From JBJHDF01 sp050486405 (GTDB taxonomy: Bacteria; Pseudomonadota; Gammaproteobacteria; Pseudomonadales; Cellvibrionaceae), in assembly GCA_050486405.1 (NCBI GenBank), contig JBJHDF010000011.1:62001-126000 (forward strand): a DNA stretch of 64,000 bases, written 5' to 3'. This document shows positions 53,642 to 60,519 of this stretch, in pieces. A program made the position numbers and the translations under genes. Below the pieces are notes generated by a model, which did not search any database, was not told the DNA's origin, and saw nothing but the letters and a program-made list of their open reading frames with translations. Each line of letters begins with the position of its first letter. The stretch's first letter is position 1.

Positions 53642-54232
53642 GTGTACTGGGTGCTGATTGAAGATAGAGGAGGCGATGGCGCTATTCTGTCAAGCGAGCC
53701 GGAGGAGGGACCAAAGGGCTATGTATACGATAAAGGCTTGCCTTTGCTGAGCAGGTTTCCCGACCAGGACAAGGCGCTGATGTTTTTTGATAGCGACTTT
53801 CCTGACTGCACCAGGCTATACGATACTCTGCCGATGCTTGGGAATCTCCTTGTAGCCAACTCAAGAGTACGTCGTGTTCTGGGTGACCTGGGTGTGGATA
53901 ACGTTGAATATCTGCCGGTAAGATTGCTGAATCATGCAAGAGAGTCAGTTTCCGACGACTATTGTATTGTGCATGTTCTGGGAAGTGTTGATTTTATTGA
54001 CATGGAAAAGTCCGAAGTCACCATGAGCGCCCTGATTAAAGACAGGATATCGTTCATCGATAACCTGCGTATCAATTATGATGCGATTCCGGATGATATT
54101 AAGTTAATCAGGGCAAGCAACTACAGTGGGCAATTGTTTATTCATGACGATCTGAAACAAGCATTCGAAGCGCAGCGCATTAAGGGCTACAAGGTGTTTC
54201 CCGCTGATGGGTGGGACGGTCTTCCGGTTTAA
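53642..54232 (+). CDS. Imm11/DUF1629-like protein
   Basis: 196-aa soluble protein starting at GTG with AGAGGAG six bases upstream, which fixes the start 39 bases inside the longer frame. It resembles the DUF1629/Imm11 immunity family (PF07791): it begins with YWVLIED, has VEYLPVRLLNH (about residue 95) and VLGSVDFIDMEKSEV (about 115-130), and ends with a KLIRASNYSGQLFIHDDLKQAFEA pattern. Such proteins often protect against polymorphic toxins, but no toxin gene is adjacent here, so it is an orphan. The assignment is by eye. Confidence 0.6.
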   Translation: MYWVLIEDRGGDGAILSSEPEEGPKGYVYDKGLPLLSRFPDQDKALMFFDSDFPDCTRLYDTLPMLGNLLVANSRVRRVLGDLGVDNVEYLPVRLLNHARESVSDDYCIVHVLGSVDFIDMEKSEVTMSALIKDRISFIDNLRINYDAIPDDIKLIRASNYSGQLFIHDDLKQAFEAQRIKGYKVFPADGWDGLPV

Positions 54233-54244
54233 CCGCTAAAGCAT

Positions 54245-54276
54245 AACGGGTCACAGCCTGGGAACCCTGACCCGTT
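54245..54276. terminator. Hairpin between convergent genes
   Basis: AACGGGTCA, a 14-base loop, then TGACCCGTT (9-base perfect arms). It lies between the Imm11-like gene and the signal peptidase pseudogene, whose 3' ends face each other. No U-tract, so only a possible bidirectional terminator. Confidence 0.5.
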
Positions 54277-54287
54277 GATCCGGGCGA

Positions 54288-54929
54288 TCAGAGAACAGGT
54301 GTCGCCAGCCTCGACAGGCCGCGCCTTTCGCTGGAAAAAGAGAGCGCAACCGCAGATACTCTACCCATGATACGACTCTCTTCAACAAGCCCCCAGGCTC
54401 GGGAGTCCACACTGTTATTCCGGAAATCTCCCATCACGAAAAATTTTCCTTCAGGCACAGCAATCGTTTGTTCAGGATAGGGCATATCTCGGTTTTTGCC
54501 GATCTTGAAGTTGTACTCGCTTCCGGAGCGGCTCTCGACACCGATAATGGCATCGTCGGTTGATGCAACCACAGACTGCTCCAGGCGATTGCCGTTGACA
54601 AATATGGCATTGCCTTCAATACGAATCCTGTCGCCGGGAACAGCCATTACCCGTTTGACGTAAAGAGTATTCTAATGGGGTGGAAGGAAGGTGACAATAT
54701 CGCCAGGCTCCGGCTGACTCCAGGTGAACAGCCGTTTATTGACAAAGGGCAGGGATGGTCCGAAGCTTGTCTTGTCAACCCAGAGCACGTCTCCGGGATA
54801 AATGGTCGGCTCCATTGAGCTCGTTGGCACGGGGGACCAGTCCGCATAGGCCGTGCGGAAAAACATCAACAGAAAAAGAAACAATAGAAATGCCCGATAC
54901 TCCCGAAAGAACTCCCTGATCCTCTGCAT
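54288..54929 (-). pseudogene. lepB: Signal peptidase I with in-frame amber codon
   Basis: The frame from ATG 54929 to TAA/TAG-type stop at 54288 would encode a 213-aa signal peptidase I. It has an N-terminal membrane helix (about 12-28), the catalytic Ser in SSMEPTI (about 37), the catalytic Lys in YVKRVMAVPGDR (about 91), and the GDFRNNSVDSR box (about 168). One codon (TAG, 54672-54674) stops it after residue 85, just before the lysine region. Both halves are in the same frame, so this is a nonsense mutation, suppression, or a sequence error, not a frameshift. If real, the truncated product lacks the catalytic Lys. A second lepB elsewhere in the genome is expected. Confidence 0.85.
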
Positions 54930-55147
54930 TTCTATCGCTCCTCTTTAGTGTCGGGGGCACCGCAATGCCGCGCGTGTAATGGACCTTTGCCCCGCCTTAC
55001 ATCTGCGGCTGGTCAGCCCAGTTTAGACGGTTGATGGCCGGGCTGGGGGCTGGTTCAAAATTGGATCACCCCACTGTACAGAAAGTTCCATGTATCGTTC
55101 TGAACAGTTATCTGCCCAGCAAATCCCGAATCACCGCTTCGGCGTAG

Positions 55148-55504
55148 AGTGCCGGCACAGCGGGCGCAGGAAGGTCGCCCCAGGCTGGAGTCGAACGGGG
55201 GGTATTCCCCGGCGGTTGCTTCTTTGCGCATCTGCTTGCCGAGTTTGATGCCCAGAGCGGCCCCATTCATGACGAAGTCCTGAGCCTGCAGCGCGGATGG
55301 CTGGATCTCCTGCAAACGCAGATCACCATTGCCCAGGCCGATGGCTCTCTGAACCCGGACATCGAACCCGAACAACTGGCTTTTGAGCTTTACGCGCCGC
55401 TGGAACTGGCCAATTACCTGGCCACTTTATACCGTGACCCGACCATGGTTGTTCGCGGTCGCCGCGCCATCCTCGACACGCTTGCCAGGGCTACGCCTGC
55501 GTGA
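55148..55504 (+). pseudogene. Truncated TetR-family regulator, C-terminal fragment
   Basis: In the plus frame ending at TGA 55504 the sequence reads VERGVFPGGCFFAHLLAEFD and onward through WLDLLQTQITIAQADG to ELANYLATLYRDP, which is the ligand-binding C-terminal half of TetR/AcrR regulators of the YcdC-like type. The helix-turn-helix half is missing. A stop (TAG 55145) lies upstream and no start codon is present. The opposite strand at 55108-55185 may hold the last codons of an oxidoreductase-like gene (ends DLLGR), so this is a junction of two gene ends. From 54930 to 55147 and 55505 to 55678 nothing else is supported. Confidence 0.65.
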
Positions 55505-55678
55505 GCACACCGACGCTCATTGATGCCTTGGTCAGGCAACGTTTTTGAAGTAGACAGCGATGGCCCAGACTGAAGCCACAAGGGTTATCGTGAAGGTACC
55601 GGCATGGCCAACGAAACGTCCCACAGTATTCATCTTGTCAGCCCGAATTCCCAGAGCATGCGCAATGCGGCATTGTAC

Positions 55679-56074
55679 TTACCAGGCCCATCCCGGCGTC
55701 TTACATGACTGCCTGATCCAATCAGCAACCTGGGGAGACCTGGCCTCCGCAATATCCCTGATCTTTACATAACGCGTTTCATCCCCGAGCTCCGGGGGGT
55801 TTTTGAGGCGGCTGCCGTTAAGAAAAACAATATTGACAGAGACATCATACGCTACAAGCTCGATACACCAACCAAAGCCTTCAGATCCGTAATACGCTTT
55901 TCCCCACTTAATGGCAAACCGCGGACTACCGAGTTCTTGCAGAATAAGTCTGTCCAGTTCCGACACAACAGGATTGAGAGCGGGTTTGGCATTCGCAATC
56001 CAGTCTTCAATGAGTTGATGATCCTCATTCGGCGCTGGTGGCTTCTTCGAAGACAAAGGCTTCTGGGTTTTCAT
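55679..56074 (-). CDS. DUF1801 domain protein
   Basis: 131-aa soluble protein of the DUF1801 (YdhG-like) group: EDWIANAKPALNPVVSELDRLI near 20-41, IKWGKAYYG near 57, NIVFLNGSRLKNPPELG near 80, and a C-terminal RYVKIRDIAEA. Structure is of the YjbR/AHSA type; function unknown. The ATG at 56074 gives normal length. It lies 88 bases after a VOC gene on the same strand. Confidence 0.78.
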   Translation of the reverse strand: MKTQKPLSSKKPPAPNEDHQLIEDWIANAKPALNPVVSELDRLILQELGSPRFAIKWGKAYYGSEGFGWCIELVAYDVSVNIVFLNGSRLKNPPELGDETRYVKIRDIAEARSPQVADWIRQSCKTPGWAW

Positions 56075-56162
56075 GGCTGATCCTCGTTTTTCGCTCTTTC
56101 GACATCCTGGACTCCGGGCAGGATTGCGTCTACCTTTGGTGTCATCGCATTCTCGCTTCCCG

Positions 56163-56573
56163 TTAGGCCGACGGTGCCTGAATAAGCTTCCATTCGTTCC
56201 CCGACGGATCTCGAAAGCCGGCATCCACCGTGCCATAACGTTCAACAGGTTCCTGCGTAAACTCTACACCGTCTTTGCTCAGTCGTTCGTAGGCAGCATG
56301 ACAATCATCCACCATCAGCACCAACAAAGGCATGGCACCCTTGGCGACAACTTCGTGCAATGCCTGCGCCGTTTCCGCATCATGCACTGGCGGGCCGGGT
56401 CTTAGCAAGCAGAGCTGAAACGAGGGTTGATCCGGATGCTGAACTGTCAGCCAACGATAGTCACCATTACGAACATCGGTATGAGTAACAAACCCGAGTT
56501 TGTCGGCGTAGAACGAGAGCGCTTCATCTTGATCTCGTACGTACAAGCCTACTGCGCTTACAGCTGTAGCCAT
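56163..56573 (-). CDS. VOC (glyoxalase-like) family protein
   Basis: 136-aa protein with two beta-alpha-beta-beta-beta units of the vicinal oxygen chelate fold: VGLYVRDQDEALSFYADKLGF (first half, about 8-27) and the closing FRDPSGNEWKLIQ (about 120-132), where the last E is a usual metal ligand. Members include glyoxalases and antibiotic-resistance proteins; which applies is not known. It follows an AraC regulator by nine bases. Confidence 0.83.
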   Translation of the reverse strand: MATAVSAVGLYVRDQDEALSFYADKLGFVTHTDVRNGDYRWLTVQHPDQPSFQLCLLRPGPPVHDAETAQALHEVVAKGAMPLLVLMVDDCHAAYERLSKDGVEFTQEPVERYGTVDAGFRDPSGNEWKLIQAPSA

Positions 56574-56582
56574 ATAACCTCC

Positions 56583-57050
56583 TCAGTTAGATGAAACCCC
56601 CATTCTGCCACCAGACTTGAGCCGGCGCTTCTCCAAAACTGCTGTTTTGAGCTGTGGACGGTTGACCGCCCGACTGATGCACTCCGGCGGTGCCTTGCTC
56701 TTCCGGGGGAGCCCGCTCTCGCGCTTGCGAAGCTCGCCGGGGCTTTCACCGGTAACTTCCTTGAATATACGCCCGAATGTACCAACACTTTTCCAGCCTG
56801 TCTGGTATGCAATTTCCATAATGGGAATACGGGTATCACGGAGTAAGGCAGCAGCCCTTTCTATGCGCCGGGTAAGCAAATACCGGTGAGGAGGAACACC
56901 GAAGGCCCTCTTGAATTCTCGTGCGAAATGCGCGGCCGAAACAGCACTCACTGCGGCCAATCGCTGAATCGGCCAAGCTTCGTGGGGTGCTCTGTCCATT
57001 TGGTCTTTCGAGCGCAGCAACCTGCGCAATAACTCCGGGCTTTGACTCAT
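56583..57050 (-). CDS. AraC family regulator (short, DNA-binding domain only)
   Basis: 155-aa regulator that is almost entirely the AraC helix-turn-helix domain: VSAAHFAREFKRAFGVPPHRYL (about 38-59) and the second motif IMEIAYQTGWKSVGTFGRIFKEVTGESPGE (within about 76-106). No ligand domain is present. It is next to, and likely regulates, the DoxX, VOC and DUF1801 genes in the same orientation. The ATG at 57050 is chosen because upstream sequence overlaps the doxX-like gene. Confidence 0.82.
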   Translation of the reverse strand: MSQSPELLRRLLRSKDQMDRAPHEAWPIQRLAAVSAVSAAHFAREFKRAFGVPPHRYLLTRRIERAAALLRDTRIPIMEIAYQTGWKSVGTFGRIFKEVTGESPGELRKRESGLPRKSKAPPECISRAVNRPQLKTAVLEKRRLKSGGRMGVSSN

Positions 57051-57073
57051 AGCTTCGTTTGGGCCTGACCCAT

Positions 57074-57484
57074 TCAGGAGCGTTTGTTGGCTGGCTGATT
57101 CAGGGCGAACAGTGCCAGCAGCGAGGCGATCAGCAGTACGCTGAATTCCATGCCATTCTGACCGTGCCCCACCACAAACCAGCCGTGGTGCCAGTGAATC
57201 AGTGCAATACCGGTGAGCATCTGAAGTACGAACAGCAGGCATACGGGCCGTACCAGCCGGTTGGCCAGCAACAACAGACTGCCGACGATTTCAAACAGGG
57301 TGACCCCCCAGGCCCAGGCAATACCCAGGGGAAAGCCCTGGGAATCCAGCCATTCGCCGAAGGGTGTAACCCGATCCATGTAGGTGCGCACCACGCCGTG
57401 ACTGAGAAATACCGCTGCCAGCGCCAGTCGTAACAGCAGTGGCGCCATCCAGGGCCTGATGGGAAGTGCATTTAAAGCGTTCAT
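57074..57484 (-). CDS. DoxX-family membrane protein
   Basis: 136-aa inner-membrane protein with four helices (about 13-32, 53-73, 79-97, 112-128). LRLALAAVFLSHGV and GVTLFEIVGSLLLL match DoxX (quinol oxidase/thiosulfate oxidoreductase-like). GAGGAGGACG precedes the ATG. It is the first gene of a probable four-gene run with AraC, VOC and DUF1801 genes. Specific role unknown. The 282 bases upstream to 57766 hold nothing clear. Confidence 0.78.
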   Translation of the reverse strand: MNALNALPIRPWMAPLLLRLALAAVFLSHGVVRTYMDRVTPFGEWLDSQGFPLGIAWAWGVTLFEIVGSLLLLANRLVRPVCLLFVLQMLTGIALIHWHHGWFVVGHGQNGMEFSVLLIASLLALFALNQPANKRS

Positions 57485-57766
57485 TACAGCGTCCTCCTCG
57501 GGTAAAGGTGGGTGACGGATCAAGGAATGGTAGCATGTAACCGAGTGCCTGAAAGCAGTGCTAGGTTGAGCGGCCGAATCGATGTGTCAGAGCAGTCAAC
57601 CGCATTTACTTGTATTGTCCACCACAGAAGTCGAAATTCTTTCACGGAGGTTGCCCAAAAATTTAACGCCGCCATAAACCGCGCGAGCATCCGAGCGTCG
57701 GGCGACCGCATGGAGCGAATTTAATGGCCTTGTTCTATGGGTTTGAGAACCCGGCAAACATTTTGG

Positions 57767-58318
57767 CTACTGCAACGCATATGCTTTATCAACATTCTTT
57801 GCCAACTCCAAAAGTTCGTCAACTGACCATTGGTCATATGCGTGACTACCGTACTTGCAAGCCAGAACCTTACCATTTTTCCCAATAAGAAAATCCCCTG
57901 GCAAACCAAGCGGATTCTCTCCTCGATCGGGAAGGGACACGCCGTGCCTGAGTAATCCTTGCATGGCAGGGAGCCATGAACGTGGGTGGAGGACAGAAAG
58001 TATTGATGCTTCGACCCCAAACTTGGCATACAGCGATTTGGCAGGGTCAGCGATCAGTGCGAAAGGTGCCGCAGCATGGTGTTCGAGCATCGATTTTTTT
58101 GAGGAGTGGAACACGGCGACTTCTTGAATTCCGTGTGCTATGAGTTCGTCGCTTCTTTGGATGAAAGATTGAATATGAAGGTTGCACATCGGACAGCCAG
58201 CGAATCGTCTGAACTGAAGATGAGTCAGTAGCACGGGATGGGGAATCTCTGTGTGCGACGACTGGATTGTCTCGATTACACGGCGTTCGACGAAGTCGCC
58301 GACAGCTATTTTCTTCAT
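57767..58318 (-). CDS. AhpC/TSA-type peroxiredoxin-like protein
   Basis: 183-aa thioredoxin-fold protein of the peroxiredoxin-like (AhpC-TSA) group. FRRFAGCPMCNLHIQSFIQR (about residues 37-56) carries a C-x2-C pair in the position of the peroxidatic Cys, followed by the helix typical of this family. GDFLIGKNGKV (about 141-151) is the cis-proline-end beta-hairpin region. It probably handles peroxides or disulfides. Neighbour 46 bases downstream is an untied YciI gene region. Confidence 0.78.
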   Translation of the reverse strand: MKKIAVGDFVERRVIETIQSSHTEIPHPVLLTHLQFRRFAGCPMCNLHIQSFIQRSDELIAHGIQEVAVFHSSKKSMLEHHAAAPFALIADPAKSLYAKFGVEASILSVLHPRSWLPAMQGLLRHGVSLPDRGENPLGLPGDFLIGKNGKVLACKYGSHAYDQWSVDELLELAKNVDKAYALQ

Positions 58319-58364
58319 AATTCCCCGTCAGGGCCTTGAACAGTAGAGTTCATCGCTCACCCCC

Positions 58365-58655
58365 TCAATTGGCCAGAAGAAAACCCAGACGCTCATCTGC
58401 TTTTTTTGGCTCAATTTCAAGTATCTCTGCCGTAACGACATTCTCGGCCACAAATGGGTCTTGATTAACTCGGCTCTCCAGAGCTTCCCTTGACTCACCA
58501 TGAGCCAGGACAGAGCCTCCAAGACCAGGTTGAAGACTACCAACTACCAGAAAAACCTTATCCTCAAACCCCCGCCTGATCCATTGATTGTGACCTTCCA
58601 TAAAATCACTGGCCTGATCCTTATTTTCTGAAAACCGCAAAAGAATGACAAACAT
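58365..58655 (-). CDS. YciI-like protein
   Basis: 96-aa protein of the YciI/dimeric alpha-beta barrel family: MFVILLRFSENKD, then HNQWIRRGFEDKVFLVVGSL with His at 22, and a DPFVAENVVTAEILEI segment near 66. YciI is a putative small hydrolase or muconolactone-isomerase-like enzyme with unknown substrate. The ATG overlaps the stop of the TetR gene (TAATG), so the regulator and YciI are co-translated, a setup where TetR controls its own operon. Confidence 0.82.
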   Translation of the reverse strand: MFVILLRFSENKDQASDFMEGHNQWIRRGFEDKVFLVVGSLQPGLGGSVLAHGESREALESRVNQDPFVAENVVTAEILEIEPKKADERLGFLLAN

Positions 58656-59248
58656 TAAAGCACCTCCGATTGATTGTTGGTTGTATTTGTAAAAGACGCC
58701 AACCAGTCGTTCAGGCGGTTTACCTCATTGTGAATGAACTTCTCATCTTGAAATGCACTAGAAAGTGTTGCTACTCCTTGACTGAATGCGAGCAGGTGCA
58801 TTGCCAACTCATCGGCGTCATCAGAACGGCCAAGTTGCTCGAATTGTCGTCGCAACCAAGTTCTAAATAGCGTAAACAACTCGTTTGCGTGGCTTCTGGC
58901 GGGATGATCCAGCTTGGCAAGTTCCGTACAGAGCGTCCCTACCGGACAGCCATAACGCTTAATTTTGGCCCGATTCATTACCAGAATATTGATGAAACTG
59001 TGGATACGATCAGCTGGCGTATCGCCTTCCAGCTCCCAGTTATCGAGCATTGAGTTCGTGCGAACAAGACGATGACTGATTACGGCATCCAGAATTTCGT
59101 CCTTGGTCTTGAAGTGGTGGTAGAAATTTCCTCGGGAAATGCCTAGAGCTTCCGCAATTTGAGCGAAAGATGTGTGCTCAAATCCCAGCTCATAGAACAG
59201 TTGATCTGCCTTATCGACAATGCGATCTCTTGTTGGCTTATTGGCCAC
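58655..59248 (-). CDS. TetR/AcrR family regulator
   Basis: 197-aa repressor. The N-terminal helix-turn-helix is standard: TRDRIVDKADQLFYELGFEHTS and AQIAEALGISRGNFYHHFKTK (recognition helix about residues 34-46). The C-terminal ligand domain is similar to the TetR_C_33/YcdC type. A GTG at 59248 with AGGAGG eight bases upstream is preferred to the earlier TTG. Two palindromes upstream are candidate operators. It is expected to repress itself and YciI. Confidence 0.85.
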   Translation of the reverse strand: MANKPTRDRIVDKADQLFYELGFEHTSFAQIAEALGISRGNFYHHFKTKDEILDAVISHRLVRTNSMLDNWELEGDTPADRIHSFINILVMNRAKIKRYGCPVGTLCTELAKLDHPARSHANELFTLFRTWLRRQFEQLGRSDDADELAMHLLAFSQGVATLSSAFQDEKFIHNEVNRLNDWLASFTNTTNNQSEVL

Positions 59249-59280
59249 CCGAGCGCCTCCTGACAATTGCGAACGCCGTA

Positions 59281-59320
59281 GGACAATCGTCCCATTTTCA
59301 AATTTAGGACAATTGACCTA
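59281..59320. promoter_or_regulatory. Two candidate TetR operators
   Basis: GGAC-aatc-GTCC at 59281-59292 and TAGGACAATTGACCTA at 59305-59320 (one mismatch pair out of eight) share a GGACAAT core. They lie 33-72 bases upstream of the TetR start, where the promoter should be. The shared core is seen; binding is inferred. Confidence 0.6.
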
Positions 59321-59562
59321 ATAAGTCAAGAGAGAACTACTCGTGATTGACAGGGCTGAGTACTCTGGAGCTCTAACGCCAGGCTTTGGGGCGGACTTGT
59401 AGCCGCGAAGCGGCGGAAAGGCCGTCTCAGCCCCGAAGGGGCGACAACGGTCGCTTGTATGGCTAACGCCAACAGCGCGCGTGCCGCTTTTGGCGTCTAA
59501 TACACGAACCAAAGCAAGAAATTTAATGAGGTTGGGAGTGCATGTGCAAGCTTCACTACTCT

Positions 59563-59635
59563 GAGTGAAACGCCCTGTGCGGACCCGCATGCAGGGTGTT
59601 GTGGGGAGCGCGGGCTAAACACCCGTCCTTACCCG
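59563..59635 (+). mobile_element. Group II intron-like 3' tail (domains V-VI)
   Basis: The stretch CGCCCTG-TGCGG-AC-CCGCA-TG-CAGGGTG folds into a two-part stem with a two-base bulge on the 3' side, as in domain V of bacterial group II introns. It is followed by TGTGGGGAGCG and a CGGG...CCCG hairpin ending in ACCCG, like domain VI. No reverse transcriptase frame precedes it, so it would be a degraded relic. From 59321 to 59562 there are small hairpins (for example taacgccaa...ttttggcgt) but no gene. Confidence 0.45.
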
Positions 59636-59649
59636 GTTATGGCTTTACA

Positions 59650-59667
59650 AGACCTGTTAACAGGTCT
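59650..59667. promoter_or_regulatory. Palindromic operator of the phd/relE module
   Basis: AGACCTGTTAACAGGTCT is a perfect 18-base palindrome 38 bases upstream of the antitoxin start. A further GGCCT half-element follows. A Phd-type antitoxin is expected to bind here and repress the module. Confidence 0.75.
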
Positions 59668-59705
59668 ATTATCAGGCCTCATTCTTCTTTGCCCAGGGTA
59701 TTTTT

Positions 59706-59954
59706 ATGACACATCAAATCCTTACTGAATTGGCCGCCAGCATCTCCGAACTGAAAGCCAACCCCATGAAGGTTGTAGCCAGTGGAGAAGGCATGCCCAT
59801 TGCTGTACTTAACAGGAATGAACCCGCTTTCTACTGTATCCCCGCCAAGGCCTATGAAGCAATGATGGATCTTATAGAAGATAAAGAGTTGCTGGAAATA
59901 GCCAAAAGCCGCATGGATGAAGAAAGCATAAAGGTTAACCTGGATGACCTATGA
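59706..59954 (+). CDS. Phd/YefM-family antitoxin
   Basis: 82-aa antitoxin. The N-terminal DNA-binding domain has the Phd pattern ELAASISELKANPMKVVASGEGMPIAVLNRNEP (about 5-38, of which the first part is the helix and the last the strand), and the C-terminal acidic tail (EESIKVNLDDL) wraps the toxin. It overlaps the toxin gene by 11 bases. Confidence 0.87.
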   Translation: MTHQILTELAASISELKANPMKVVASGEGMPIAVLNRNEPAFYCIPAKAYEAMMDLIEDKELLEIAKSRMDEESIKVNLDDL

Positions 59955-60243
59955 GTTAGCTTTCAAAAAGAGTGCCCTGAAGGAATGGAAAAAGCTCGGA
60001 CCCAATGTCCGAGAGCTATTCTCCAAAAAGCTCAGGGAACGGCTTTCCAAGCCACATATCCCCTCCGCTGCTGTGAGTGGCGGCACCAACCTGTACAAAA
60101 TCAAATTGCGCCAACTCGGATATCGTCTTGTCTACTCAGTATCAGATACCACTGTTACAGTCACGGTTCTCGCAGTCGGCAAAAGAAACCGAAATGAAGT
60201 CTATGACCTGGCTCTGTCGCGCAATAAGGACGACAAGCCATAA
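59944..60243 (+). CDS. RelE-family toxin
   Basis: 99-aa RelE-type mRNA interferase. Typical features are TYELAFKKSALKEWKKLG (residues 2-19), LYKIKLRQLGYRLVYSV (about 50-66) and VTVLAVGKRNRNEVY (about 73-87), which keeps the Arg/Lys/Tyr residues used to cut mRNA on the ribosome. It is translated with the overlapping antitoxin. The 276 bases after it, to 60519, have no gene. Confidence 0.87.
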   Translation: MTYELAFKKSALKEWKKLGPNVRELFSKKLRERLSKPHIPSAAVSGGTNLYKIKLRQLGYRLVYSVSDTTVTVTVLAVGKRNRNEVYDLALSRNKDDKP

Positions 60244-60519
60244 CGCGCGCAACACCGGACTATTTGGAGCGCAGCGAAAAATTGTTCCGAGTGCTTGCTA
60301 TTGTTATACATGACCTGCACCATCTGCGCTATGTACAAATTCAGCCAGAAGCGGACCTTACAATCAAAGTGACCAACTTCAGCTAGCACCACAAAACGGC
60401 CGTAGCCGCCGTCGAAATAGGAAATATACGGAGTGTTTTCAAGGTTGCTTTAGCTCTTAATTTCAACCAGGGAAAATCGATTTGAAATTTCATATCGTTA
60501 GAATTTAAATAGCGGGAAA

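Noticed and set aside
57512..57724. A 70-codon plus-strand frame between the DoxX and peroxiredoxin-like genes
   Set aside because: No ribosome site, no domain and biased residue use; not supported as a gene.
49378..59700. A chromosomal integron cassette array
   Set aside because: Many small co-directional genes and TAACGCC-like words raised the idea, but I found no paired attC core sites (RYYYAAC / GTTRRRY), no integrase, and several genes have their own promoters or face the other way.
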